DNA from: Monocercomonoides exilis
Lineage: Eukaryota; Preaxostyla; Oxymonadida; Polymastigidae
NCBI GenBank assembly: GCA_001643675.2
Contig: LSRY02000020.1
Span: forward strand, 873,001-937,000
Direction: 5' to 3'
Length of the DNA stretch: 64,000 nucleotides
Shown here: piece by piece, positions 10,962-23,600 of the stretch
Numbering within the stretch: position 1 is the first letter of the stretch
Layout: every line of letters begins with the position of its first letter
Translations under genes and position numbers: made by a program
Notes under the pieces: model-generated
The model's database searches: none
What the model was told of the DNA's origin: nothing
What the model saw: only the letters and a program-made list of their open reading frames with translations

Positions 10962-11263
10962 ATATATTTGGATAAAACAATATGTAATCCAACATGTGAG
11001 GTGAATATATATACAAAATTTCCGATTTCCATGAAGATAATTTTTTTTCTGAAAAATCAGAAATTCAAATTTTTATTCTCAAATAACAAATTTAGAGGTT
11101 CAATTTCTCATCTGTATTTCGAATATTGACTGAATATAACATTTTCATCGCTTTCCGATACTCAACAAAAACCCAATTTATCACAAAAAAATTATTTTTG
11201 AAAAATATACAATTTTTATTAATTTTGAATAAAATGTAAACCAATTTTGAATAATAAATGGTG
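10962..11263 (-). repeat. Right arm of the long inverted repeat
   Basis: 302 bp, the reverse complement of 10004-10305. Small frames in it (for example the minus-strand frame around 11092-11301) mirror the other arm and are not genes. Confidence 0.9.
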
Positions 11264-11596
11264 TAAAATTGTGAAGGAATTGAAAAAGAAATCGTTATCA
11301 CTGGATTTTTTTAATTGGTCGCAACATTCCAATTTACCACTAATTCAATATATCTTTTCTAAATTGTTGAATTATAAAATTTAACAGAAGATATAGAAAA
11401 TAAAAAATATTTTTTGTTTTGAAAAAAAATAATAAGTTGAGAAAAGAATGGAATAATATTGAAAATAAAATTCAATAATTTTCGAAAGTTTTCAAAATAA
11501 CAAAATATATGTGGAAAAAGAATTTTTGTTCATTTACAACCATAATAAGATATTTATTACGAAAATCTTTTATTTGCTTATTTAAAACGCAAATAG
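11264..11596. other. AT-rich region upstream of the TPR gene
   Basis: 333 bp between the element and the ATG at 11597. Strongly AT-rich, with no exon or repeat recognised beyond the TAAAAT at its left edge. It should contain the TPR gene promoter, so the element inserted within a few hundred bases of a start site. Confidence 0.5.
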
Positions 11597-14454
11597 ATGC
11601 AAAATGATGAATTTAATGATGGAGAAACATTCTCATTTCCATCAGAAAGCATATTTGAAGATGATGACGAAAATACTGAAAAAGAAATGAGCTCTTCAGA
11701 TGATAATAAAATAATTGAAACAGTGTCCACTGCAACTGTTGCACTTGTTGAGCCCGAATGGTATTTTAAAACTCCGCTAGAAGCTATTCATTTGTCGAAT
11801 AATGAGTTGGAAATGGCAAAGGCTTCATCCAATTTTTGCAAAGGTTTGATTTTTTGAAAAGAAAATTTCCTGAAAAGTTATGGAACTTTATATCATTTTA
11901 GAAAAATTCATTGAAAGTCTTGAAAACGTAACTCGGAAGGAGCACGTAGAGGCTCTTCATAAAGAGGTATTTTCATAAAACTATCAATCACATATTTAAT
12001 TCAAGGATTAAAAATTTAGGAATGTGACTTAATTGCAAGATGTCATAACAGACTTGGCCAACCAGAAAGTTCATTAAAATATCTTATTAAAAATGTTAGT
12101 TTTCCTGATTTTTGATAACTTCATTTTTATTTTTTGAAAAGGTTCAAACAAGAACTATTGATTTTAACAGTTTTAAGGAATTGGGGAAAGCATATGGCAA
12201 TCTGGGTGAGATTGAATTGGCCATTGAAGCATACACACAAGGACTTAGTTTGAATCGCGGAGATCCTGTGATGTGGAGGCAGATTGGAATAGAAATGATG
12301 AGATCAACAGAAGAACACGTAAAAGCTTTGAATATTACGCTTTTAGCATTGAACCAAAAATTTGATGCTAAGCACTGCACAGAAAGCATCGATGAAGAAA
12401 AAGAGAAAAATGCTGAGTGCGAGGGAGAGATTATGACAAATGAAATGGATAAAATATTTAATGAGATATTATTAATGATGATAATGGTGTGGATTACAAC
12501 TGCACAAGCGGAGATTTTTAAACGGGAATCACACATTCAGGTATGATTTAATTTTTTATTATGAACTTTTAATTAAAAAAAAAATCTTGTTTTACAAAAA
12601 TTGATTTTCTATTCTGATCAATGAATTGTCTAATTCTATTATCAGAGGGAAAGGATGTTTCGAATGAGCAAATTTCGAACAATCGGAATGAGTCCCAAGC
12701 ACAGGTCTTCGGCGTATTCAATGGTGACGCCAACGGACCCAGGTATATCTCAAACAGAAGCACCTTCCTGCTCTGCAAGCACAACCGCTCCAGCTTCTCA
12801 GTCTTCGTCTGCACAAACAACTGCCAACACGTCCACAAAGCTAAATCCACCTAAAAAGCTGAAGTTTCCAGCGCCAGACACATTTCAACAGCGGTGCAGA
12901 GAAAAGGACTTGGAATTTATTTTGTCTATTGAAAAATTTGTGATCACAAGATATTTTCCTCTTCTGTCATCCATTGGGAATATGATGAGCTGCAGAAAGA
13001 GTCAAGTTTCAAATTGTCCAGATAATACAAAGGAAAAGCAGCAAACTACAGATAATACAACTTCAAAGACAACTGCCAATGAAAAAAATGCTGTCGAATC
13101 GGATTCGCTGATGTCATCAACAAAAAGCACAGAAAAGACGATTTCCAGCGAAGCCAAATCTCAACTTTTAGACACGATTTCACAGAAGCTGTTCAAATGG
13201 CTGGACAAAAAGATTGATGGAGAAAATGAAGACAGCTCTGAGGAAAAAGAGGAAAAAGAGAGAAAAGATGAGGAAGCAGGAAACGAGGCACAACAGAATA
13301 AACAGCAAGAGAAAGAGCAAGAGACAAAACAAGAAGGAAATGAAGCAGATGAAAAGAAGATCACAAATGAGTCAATTGAGAAAGAAGGCAAAGCAGCTGG
13401 TGATTTGGAGAACAACGCTTCAATGAGCTTGGAGGAAAAACGGGAGAAGCGAAGATTGAAGCGAAAGGAGAAGCAAAAAAAGAAGAAGGAAAGAAAAATG
13501 AAAGAGGAAGAGGAAATGAAGGCAAAGAAGGAGAAACTGAAGAACAAATCATCAAATGAAAAAGAACAAAAAGAGGAAAAATGCAAAGGAAGAATTCACA
13601 TGGCGGATGTGTTTGCTGAAATGGAGCTTTTGGAGAGAGAAAGGAGAGAGGAAGAGGAAATCGACAGGCTTGCCCATCTTTCACAATACAAACCTTTGTG
13701 TCAGCAGACCTCTGCTTCTCAATCGAAAATATCTTCATCATCATCTTCATCATCTTCTTCCTCAAATATTCCTTCATCTCATTTTGCACTTCCGCCTTCA
13801 TTGACTGCCTTCCCCCGCCTGTTCCCAGTGATTGCTATTCCTGAATTGCATTCATCTGCTTCATCTTATGTGAAAGAGCTCTTTATGCAGACACCCGACG
13901 TCTTTCTGCCTTCTCCTCCTGATGAATTGACATCTGCAGATTCTTATCACACAGACAGTTGTGATTCATCTGAAAGGACATTATCAGAACAAAGCTCATC
14001 ATCATCATCATCATCATCATCTTCTTCTTCTTCTTCTGACACACAAAATGCAGTCAAATCACATCCACTCCACAATTCCACTCCAGTTGAGCTTTTCTCT
14101 CTTTTTGTGTCAGCCTGGATCGCCATCCATCGCCGCCACTTCCACGTGTCGTATCTCATCCGCCCGCCGCTTTCGAAGTATCAGTTTTCTTTTCTTCATG
14201 TTCCGTTTCACTCAAACACTTCTGATAGCAGTTCTCGTGCTGAAAAGGAGACTGAGGCTGAAGGCAGCGCAAATAAGGGGGAAGAAATGAAAATCACAAA
14301 TAACGAATTTGAGGAAGAGGATGAACAAAACAACGAAGAAGAAGAAGAAGAAGAAGATGATGATGACAATGATGATATGTTTAATCTTCTCAACGATGGA
14401 TCAGATGAGATAAAAATGTCACCTGATTTTCCTGGAATTCCACTTCACCATTAA
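11597..14454 (+). CDS. TPR protein with long charged and Ser-rich C-terminal region, 864 aa (five exons)
   Basis: Exons are 11597-11843, 11902-11966, 12020-12094, 12142-12540 and 12646-14454; all phases agree. An acidic start is followed by helices (aa about 83-130) and a clear tetratricopeptide repeat near 139-180: FKELGKAYGNLGEIELAIEA, then YTQGLSLNRGDPVMW. More helices follow to about 262. The last exon encodes a Thr/Ser/Pro linker, a very basic-acidic coiled-coil-like stretch (KREKRRLKRKEKQKKKK), several Ser runs, and an acidic tail (EEEEEEEDDDDNDD). A short folded-looking block (ELFSLFVSAWIAIHRRHFHV, about aa 740-765) sits between the low-complexity parts. TPRs bind other proteins, so this is probably a scaffold, but I cannot place it in a named family. 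The final exon carries strong lysine/glutamate codon bias. Confidence 0.8.
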
Positions 14455-14577
14455 AGCTTTAATTTTTTGTTATCTAAATTACAATTATTACATATTCTAT
14501 ATTACTGGATTTTAAATTACAATTAATTTTGAAAAAAAAATTAGATAAGAATAAACATTCAGAATCACTCCCATAAG

Positions 14578-16752
14578 ATGAGTATTGAAACACCAATTCA
14601 ACAACCAAGTGTTCCTTTACAAAATACGGAAACTGGAACACTTAAAAAATCTGCTTCGAGAATAGCAGATCTTGTTCTCAAGGATGCAGATCCAACCAAA
14701 GGTTTTCATTCGAATTTTGTTGAAATTTGACAATTATTTTATTTATTGTAAAAGGAGACAAATTTTGGAAAAAACGCCTTGCATATTTTCTTTATACCGT
14801 TTTCATTTTTCTTTTATATGCTGCGTTGATGATTTTTGGCATTTTACTCAAAGCGTCAGCAGGCTATGGTCTTTTTGTAAAACTTATCACTATCATTGGA
14901 GCTGGGGTGATATGCGTCTTTATTATTATTGGGACAATCGGATTTTGCTTTTCAAAGTATCGCCCTGCTTTCCAACGAATGATGACAATTCATATTGTGG
15001 TGCAAGAAACAGTGGCAATTTTTGCAATATATTTTGGTCTTTACTCATTAATTTGCGGATTTTACGAGCAAACAAATTTGATTGTTGATAGCAGTAGCAT
15101 TGGGAATTCTTCATCTCTGCATTTGCTTGGAGATGGACTTACAGATTCAGCAAAACAAATTATAAAAAATAGAAACATGTATTATTGCGTATCAATTTGC
15201 GCATGCGTTTGTGGTTTAATGACCATTTTCACCCCATTACTTGCAAAGCCAATTGTAGGAAAAAGGCTATTTCATCAGGTTTATATTAAATATTTAAATT
15301 AAAAGTTCATCAAAAATAACAAACTTTTTCATTCAATTTTTAGTCATTTGGAATTTCATCTTCTCTTATTCCACTTATTCTTGCTGCAATTCACATTACA
15401 ACAATTTTCATATTTCCATTTGGCGGGCAAATAGATGCAAGTCACTTCGAACTTGTGAAGACTATTTTCATGTGGATTTTTGTTGGTTTGGGGGTTGTGG
15501 AATGTGCCATTGGCATTTTCTCTCTTGTGATCACTTTAGCTTCTTCGTGCATCGAAAAGCTTCGGTGGAACATTCGCTATGTCGAAGGGATATTTCAGGT
15601 GATTGTTGTTCTTGTTGAGGCATCATATGTGGTGGTGAATGCCGTCCTGCTGGTGCAAGGCAAGCAGTACAGGGCTCCGCATTTGATTGAGTATTATTTC
15701 CTCACAAATTATGCAGAGAGCATGTGCGGTGGCCTGACTGACGCTGAAAAGGCCATGTGTTCCAAGGGCCTGTCTACAAACAGGCTCCGCTTTCTGATCA
15801 ACATCTTTTGGAACAAGGAAATGATTATCGCTGCGTTGTTTTCGGCTTATACGATTGCCAGCGCGTTTCAGATTATCGGCTATTCAGGCTACATTGCAAC
15901 GTCGTTTGGCAAAGTTTGTGAAATAATTTTTATTTTTTTTTCACTGTTTTTTTGTTGAAATGTATTTTGCATAATATATATTGTTTTCTTATTTAAATTT
16001 CTATGACAAAAATTTCATTTGATTCATTTCAGCCAAAGCCACAAGACATCAACAAGAGCAAATCAGATGGAGATGATGAAGATGATGACGATGACTTTGA
16101 CAGCGAAGACGATGATAGTGATGATGAATCCACCGAAGGCAAAAGGACGAAAACGAAATCAAACAAACCTATAGTAGTCTCTTCATATGATTCTGCATCT
16201 CCTTCTTCCTCCTCTTCCTCTTCCTCCTTCTCTTCTTCTTCAGGTGTGCAGGAAACCAACCTCGACCTGGAGCCGAGTGTGTCACCTCACCCGATCTCTC
16301 CGCGCGTCCTGTCGAGCACCGAATCCGAGGAAGACGCTCACCTGCGGTCTCAGGTTGAGCTCACCAAGCTGCACGAACAGCAGAAATCACAACACTTAAT
16401 TCGAATGAACTCAATGGCGAATGCAATGTCCCCGCGTGGCACCGGCCCTGCTGGGAGTCCCAATGGCATGTTTCCAATGATGACGTCTGGATCAGCTGCG
16501 CAGCTTGCCCCACTTTCACTTGCGCAGAATCCATATGGGCAAGCATTGCCACAGCTGTCGCCGAGATCTGCACAGCCACTCTCACCAGCTGTTTATATGC
16601 AACAGCAACAGCAACAGCAGCAGTATCAGCAATTACAGCAGCTTCAGCAGTTGCAGCAACAACAACAGCAGCAACAACAGATGCTGATGATGCAGCAGAA
16701 CCAGATGGCGCAGGATCCGATGAGGGGGATGATAGTTGCAGAGTATTATTGA
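14578..16752 (+). CDS. Eight-helix membrane protein, two tetraspanin-like halves, poly-Gln tail, 645 aa (four exons)
   Basis: Exons are 14578-14701, 14755-15278, 15344-15913 and 16033-16752, all in phase. Each half shows three helices, a larger loop, then a fourth helix. Half one has helices near 50-70, 81-106, 121-143 and 184-206. Half two has them near 222-242, 256-282, 295-318 and 378-402. The large loop of half two carries Cys pairs (MCGG and MCSKG), reminiscent of a tetraspanin large loop but without a clear CCG. A cytosolic tail follows: an acidic block (DDEDDDDDFDSEDDD), a Ser run, and a Gln-rich stretch near 595-623. The exon 2/3 boundary falls almost exactly between the halves, in keeping with an internal duplication (inference). 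No transporter signature is visible. It lies 123 bp downstream of the TPR gene. Confidence 0.75.
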
Positions 16753-17631
16753 GAATAATTGAGAATAATTGAATTTCATTGATTATCATTGAATAATCGT
16801 TGAGTGTTGTAGATATTAGCTGATTTGTCTGGCACTTCACAACAAAGTCTTCTGAAGCTATTTGCTTATTTATTTACGTTATTTATTTATTTATTTTTTC
16901 TCTTTTTGGAATGTTTGATAATTGTCTTTTTTGTGGAATATTGGCAGTATGGTATACTGTTCGCTTGATTGGTTTTAAGTTGACTTAGCTATTTCAATGC
17001 ACTTTATTGCATTTTGCGTTTGTTAAGAAAAAATTGTATTGTAATCATAAAGCGTTCGTTTTTTGATGCTTTATTTTATTTTATTTTATTATTTTTAATT
17101 TCATTTTGTTTTTTTTCATTTATTGTTATCGGCTTGTTCCACTATACACACTTCACTTCAAGCTGCACTCGACTCAACTTTTGTTCAGATTATCTCCAAA
17201 ATGTCATTCTTCATTCTTTCTTCCTTGTTTTCTAAGAAATTAAATGTTTTATTATTGTTATTTTTAAAAAAACTTTCTGACTGTCTTTCTTTTTTTCATT
17301 TGAAATTGTGATTATATTCGCATTTTTCTTTTTCTCGTTTCATTGCGTTTCAAATTCTTTCATCTTTCAAAGATACAAATCAATTAAAAATAGGTTAATT
17401 ATTAAAAACCAAAGAAAAAAGAACTTAATCATTAATGATACTTGAACATATTTATTTTTTGTTTTAAAAATTGAGTAATGAGGTGATTATATATGCACTT
17501 TATTTAAACAACACTTGCACACCTGATTGAAAACTTCAAAAAAAGTTTTTTTATGTTAAATATTCCACGCAATTAGAATAACACAAAGTCACTTGCTAAA
17601 TAACTTCAAAAACGAACCAAGAAAACCCACT
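16753..17631. other. Convergent intergenic region
   Basis: 879 bp between two gene ends. It begins with short direct repeats of TTGAGAATAA (16750-16775) and then becomes T-rich. I see no gene or RNA. Confidence 0.5.
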
Positions 17632-20600
17632 TCACTGAGATTCATCCAACGAGTATTCTTGATCGATTCCGAAATACGAGTCACACGTGATGTACAAACG
17701 AAGCTGTGATAGAATCCTCTTCTGCTCGCTGACTCGCTTCTTTTCATCAGAAATCTTCGCAGCCTCTCTCAATTCAGTCACTACACTTCCCTTCCAAATG
17801 CTCAGCTGTGCTTTTGCTTGGCGCATCTGCCTTCCAAACTTCATTCTCCTCAGGGCCATCAGCTCTCCTGTCTCTGGATTCCCCACAAACGCCATAAAGC
17901 CAACCGGAACGGGCTTGTTGAAGAATGGTGCATGCGCTTTGGATGTCAGATATCTATTTGTGCGAGTGAGTGTTACAGACACAGAAAACGGGGCATAGTC
18001 AAGAATAGCAACAGGATTCGTCGTATCTTCTGGAAGTGTTGGCTTTATGATTGAACCTTTCGAATCAAAGTTTATGTGTGTTCTGAAAGAAGTAGTCACA
18101 CGAGGAATTGAAGCGATGATTGTCTTCAGCTCTTGGATGCACTTAGAAGACAGAGATAGACTAGAAAGGATCGAATGAATAGAAACTGAGCTGCTTGTGT
18201 AAGGCGCATATGCACCCGATGAAGAAGATGCCTGGTGGGAGATGATTCTGATATCACCAGGGTCAAAGGAATTCTCGTTGTCTGCACTTTCTTCACTGGA
18301 AATAGCTCCATCGCGTCTGTTCTGCCTCGATTCGTCTCTCTCAGCCACGTAAAGCAGCTGCGGCAGGTAAATGATCGAGTTCTGCTCTGACAGCTGCCTG
18401 ACGACTCTATCAACAGCAACACTCCGCTCCCATTCAGGCACATCCAGTTCCTTTTCTTGGTTGAATTTGCTTTTGTCTTCTTCCTCTGACTCTTCCTCCT
18501 CTGACTCTTCGGATTCTTTTGCAAATTGCTCGTCTGATATCTCTTCGTATCCCATCAAACCTTCTTTTCTGGTTACGCTCGCCTTCTTCTTCTCTTTCTT
18601 CTTCTTCTTGCTCTTCTTCTTCTCCTCATCTGGTGGCTGAACAATCGCGTTGATATTGAACACCTGCCTGAGAGTGGAATCAGTGTTCATGCAAGCGTGA
18701 TAAAGCAGCTGGATGAGGTTTGAGGCGCGCAGGACAGGGTACAAGAAGCCAATCTCTGCCGACACATCGATCAGCGCCTGGAGCACACGGGGCAGTGAGC
18801 CGAGGACAGTTCTCAGATCGGTGATGAAATCAGGCGACGGCAGCGGCATCCGCATGAGGTGTGCCTCGACCGAGTAGAATGTCTTTGAGTGGGCAGAGTC
18901 GCAAGGGAGAGAAACGTGGTTGAACGGGAGCTGTTGCGAAAGCTCCCGCACTTTCTCGTCTTCGTTGTGCCTCACGGGAAGTAGAGCAAACTCCTTCGCC
19001 GACGCCGCCAGCAGCAGTACGTCGAAGATGGAGAAGTGGGAGAGAGGGGCAGGGTAGTGCTGCATGGTGAGCGGAGCCTCGGGTCTGGCACCAGCTGGGG
19101 GCAGCATCATCATCGCAGCATCGCTTGAAAGCGCATACGAAAAGCGGAAAAACGGAGAGCCAAAGGGAGTGTTGGCGTATGTGGTGAAAGGCGCGTGGAT
19201 CATGACCTGTGCGAATGGAGAGAGAGAGGCCAGGAGTTCTGTGTCTCCGAGCTCGATTCTCTGCTGCGTGAAGGCGTCCATCAGGCGGCGGGCAAACATG
19301 ATGGGTGTTTTGTAGCTCATGTAGTAGTATGATGCTATCTTCCCCAAGGGAAGTGATATAATCTGTGGAACTGGCTCTGCAATACGCTCGTCTTTGGATT
19401 TGGATTGGGACTTGTCTGATTGCTTTCCTCCTTTCTTTTTGGATTGAGGCTGTGATTGAGATTGCGATTGTGATTGAGATTTAGACAGAGCAGCTTTTCC
19501 TTTTGCATCTTTGTTCTTCCTTCCTCGTTTTGATGAGGCAGAAGGCGCAGATGGCAAGTCTGGAAACTCTTCAGGCGATGCCAAAGAAAGATTGTATACG
19601 CCGTCTTGCTCGCCATCTTCGTTCTCGCTAATTCCAACTGCTGAGTCAAATGCCTTTCCATCTTCCTCTTCGTCCCCACCAATCTCAAAGTAGTCATAAG
19701 TGAATAGCTTTTTGCGTGATGAATGCCTTCCTGCTTTGTTGCTGTTGTCTTCATCTTCGTCTTCATCTTCATCGTCTTCAAACAGCGCCATTCCACTCTT
19801 CATCATCTTCGGTGGTTTTGCATCGTCCATCAGTCCATTCACCCAGATGCACTTGCTCTTCATCAGGTCTCTCATTGTGTTCACACACATCAGCGACAGA
19901 TGCGCCTCGATTGCATCTCTATCATTGCTCGACACTCCATAGAACGACGGATTCGCCAGGATCCTCCGATAGAGATACGTCCATGACAAGTACGCACACG
20001 CATCTGCAACTGATTTCACTGAACCAGACGCAATCTCTGCGTTCATGTGGTCGTGGAGTGCAGTGTGGAGCGAGGACTCCACAGGGAACGGGGCATACAG
20101 AAACTTCTGGTAGAACTCCTTCCGCGCTGCCTCGCACATCACCACAGCCACACCAGATGTGTCGTACTGCGGTCTGCCTGCTCTTCCAATCATCTGAAGG
20201 AGATCAGTGATTGGATAAGGAACGTATGTGCAGGTTTCTGCATCGTGGAATTCAGTTCCCTTGATAATGACCAAACGAGCAGGAAGGTTGACTCCCCATG
20301 CCAATGTTGATGTGGACACCAGCACGAGAATCTTGGCACGTGCAAACAGACCTTCCACAAGCGACTTGTCCTCTTTGCCCAAACCAGCGTGGTGCAAGCC
20401 GATTCCAAAGGAGAGGAAGTGCGACAAGACGCTGTCCTGGCACTGCAGCTGCACCTCCTTCAGCTCGTCCTCTGTCATGTTCAGAAACTGCGTTGGCTGC
20501 TCGTCTGTTGCTGAGAACGTGACAATTGCTTCTGCAGTTAAACGTGTCTGCCTTCGAGATGCCACAAACACCAGCGCAGGTTTCCCTCCGCAGTGGTCTC

Positions 20601-23600
20601 TGATCGCGTTGTAGACCGGCCGGTTCATCGTTGCCATACGCGGGCAGAAGTGTCTTCCAGTGAAGGACTGGATATGCACTGTGGTTGGTACCGGCCGCAC
20701 ATCCGGGCGGAAGTTGAAGAGCCCTGCCTCGCCCACGCCCAGCCAATCAGCCAAGTCGTTCGCGTTAGCCAGAGCCGTCGACAGCCCCACAACTCGAATG
20801 GGCCTCCCTGTTTTTGCAGCGATGAAGCGTAGACGGGAAACAATAGCTTCAATGATGGGACCTCTATCCTGTCCCAGCATGTGCACCTCATCCAGAATCA
20901 GCAGAGCAACCCGCTGGACGAACTTCCTCGTGTTCCACGCACGCGACACACCATCCCACTTCTCAGGTGTGGAGCAGATCAGCTGTGCATTCTGAAGAGC
21001 TTTTTGATCAGGCACTGTTTCTCCAGTGAGCTCCACCACTTGAATTCCCAATGCAGGCGCCAGCCTCCGCGTCCAGTCGTCCATACGCTCCCGGACAAGT
21101 GCTTTTAGTGGGCCGATGTAGACAGCACAGGCATCGGGGTACTCTCTTGTCATGCGGAGGATGGCCAGCTCAGCGATGACTGTCTTTCCCGAGCCTGTTG
21201 GCGCGCCCATCAGGACAGAGTGGTCTGAGTGGAGACACACGTGGAAGCACTGCGTCTGCACTGGGTTGAAGTACGAGAAGCGGTACGTGCGCTCCAGCGG
21301 TGGGCATTTGAGGGCAGTGACTGGCAAAGGAAGCAAAGGAAGAAGTGATGTGTGAGAGATCATCCCAGTTGGGCGCGGGATGTGGGCGAGGAGAATTGGA
21401 AGTGACTGCTCAGCACCCAGCCAGCGATCAGAAAACACCCGGATGACGTATTCTTCGGGTGCTGGGTCGTGCAATGGGACAATGACAGACAAGAGATGGG
21501 AGTTTGGCATTAATCTGATGAGTGAGGTGGGAGAAAGAGAAGAAGATGCCTCAGATGCGCTTGACTCTGAAAAGTCCATCCGGTCGTATGAAGAAGCAGA
21601 AGCAGAGGTTGAGAAGAAAGATGACATGTACGACGAATGAGAAGAGAACGGCAAAGAAGAAGGTTCATCATCTTTCCCTTTCTTCCCACCCTTCCCTCTC
21701 TTGTTCCTATCACCCGCTCTATTCCTCCTGAATGTGACAGCCTCGCAGTGCAGCAGCTCGTCTCCGCGGGGATCTTCCACTGCCACCCAGAACGTCTCAG
21801 CCCCGCCGTGGATGCCTGCCGCCCAGCGCCAGAGCGGATGCACCGCAATGTCCAGGCGCAGCACGTTGTGTGTCACAGGCTTCACTTCACAGTCGATCGC
21901 CACACGCGGAAACTGCTTCGCCGCATCCCGCACCAGCTGCACAGAGCTTCGGATGTGCAGAATCGAGAACAGGTCGCCGTCGTTCATCTGCAAAATATCC
22001 TCAATGCCGATGCGCTTTTCAGTCAGGATGCGTTTCGCTGCTGGCGGGATGGAAGTGATCTGTGAAAGTGGATGCTCCCACCACCACATCTGTCGCTCGG
22101 CACACAAACACAGCTCGTGCAGCCTGGCAGTCTGTGTGCTCCATCTCTTCCGCATCGCCACCTCAAACAGCGCACGCAGCAGACGCGGGATCTGCTGCCC
22201 CAAGTAGTTGATATCACACTGCAGTGAGAAGATGATTGGGCGGTATTTGCTGATGTATGCTTGTGACAGCACATTCGCCTTGAATTCGGGTCCATCATTG
22301 CCTGCTGCTAAGCGGGATCCCTGTGATTTGCCGTCTTTTGCGCTTGCCCCTGCTCTCTGCACACGCTCTTCCACCACATCTGCCTGTTCTCCCACGATGT
22401 GGAGTGTTGCTGTGGACGAAGTTGCAGACAAAATGTGGATGGGACACAGCGACGACTCCGAAATCTGTTTCAGCTCCACGCTTTCCTCCTGCCTTTCTTT
22501 GAACTGCGAGAACTCCTGACATTTAGACAGCATGTGGAACACACCCGCATCAGTGAGCGAGGGAGTGAGGGTGTTGCAGATGAGCTCCATCGACTCCGGG
22601 TGCACGTAGAAGTGCGACCCTACGCGGCCGAAGTCGGTGGGTGCCATGATTCCTGTCTGTGGATTGTACCGCAGCATGCGCAGGCGCGACAGAAAGACAG
22701 CTGCCCTTTCCACCAGCTCGAACAGATACGACGCCAAGTTCGGGTCGTCCTGGACAACCTCGCGCGGCACACCGTACTGCATCGGGTTCGCCTTCATCCG
22801 CACAAACAGGTAAGTAAACTGCAGCCACCGAATTGCCTCTGACGTGCTTCCAACAGAGCCCAGGGCCACTTCTGCGTTCAGATGCGCAGGCAGCTCTTCC
22901 ATCAGATGCGACTCGATCGGCGCAGAGCACGTGACAGAGCGGATTGTCGGCACCAGCTTCTCCTGCGACGTGATCAGCGTTGCCTCGCCGCTCGTGTCGT
23001 ACTGCGGACGCCCAGCACGCCCCACCATCTGCATAATGTCCAGCCCAGAAATATCGTCCATCTTTCCCTTTTTCGGGTTGTAGAACTCGAGCCCTTTGAT
23101 CACCACAGAGTGTGCGGGAAGGTTCACCCCCCAGGCGAGCGTGGATGTGCACACAAGCACCCGCACATACCCTTCGCGGAACATTTCTTCGACGATGTTT
23201 CTGTCTGACCGCAGAAGTCCTGCATGATGCACAGCCACGCCATTCCGCGCCAGAATCGGAATGTCTTCGGCCCGCAGGCGGTTCAAAAGATTTTCAAAGC
23301 GGGAGATTTTGTCTGATGCCACATGAGGCACAAATAGATCAAGCGCATCTGCATCGTAGCCGTTGACATCTTCCCCGTCGATTGGCTGGTTTCGTGCTTC
23401 AATGTCTTCTTCTGCTCCTGCTTGACCTGGTCGAGCACCATTTGCTCCCGCTTGTCCTGCACCAGCGCCTGCTCCTGCTCCTCTTCCCACTCCAGCGCCT
23501 GCCCCAGCAGCTCCTTCTCTATCAGCAACATTCCATCCATCGCGCTCAAACCTCCTCTGCCTCCGAAGCTCTCTCCGCTCGGCATCCGTCAGAACTCTTC

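Larger units (their letters stand above)
10004..11263. mobile_element. 1.26-kb non-autonomous DNA element with 302-bp perfect terminal inverted repeats
   Basis: The sequence from 10004 to 10305 is the reverse complement of 10962 to 11263; reading the two arms against each other I find no mismatch over 302 bp. The 656-bp interior has no coding frame. TAAAAT flanks the element on both sides (9997-10002 and 11264-11269, with one extra G at 10003), which suggests a 6-bp target duplication. Long TIRs without a transposase fit a foldback or MULE-type MITE; a 6-bp duplication is also seen for Maverick/Polinton elements, but those have very different ends and cargo. Identical arms imply a young insertion or ongoing conversion between arms. 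Confidence 0.8.

Noticed and set aside
11092-11301. Small frame in the right arm of the inverted repeat
   Set aside because: It lies inside a noncoding repeat whose other arm is identical in reverse, and its end crosses the element border.
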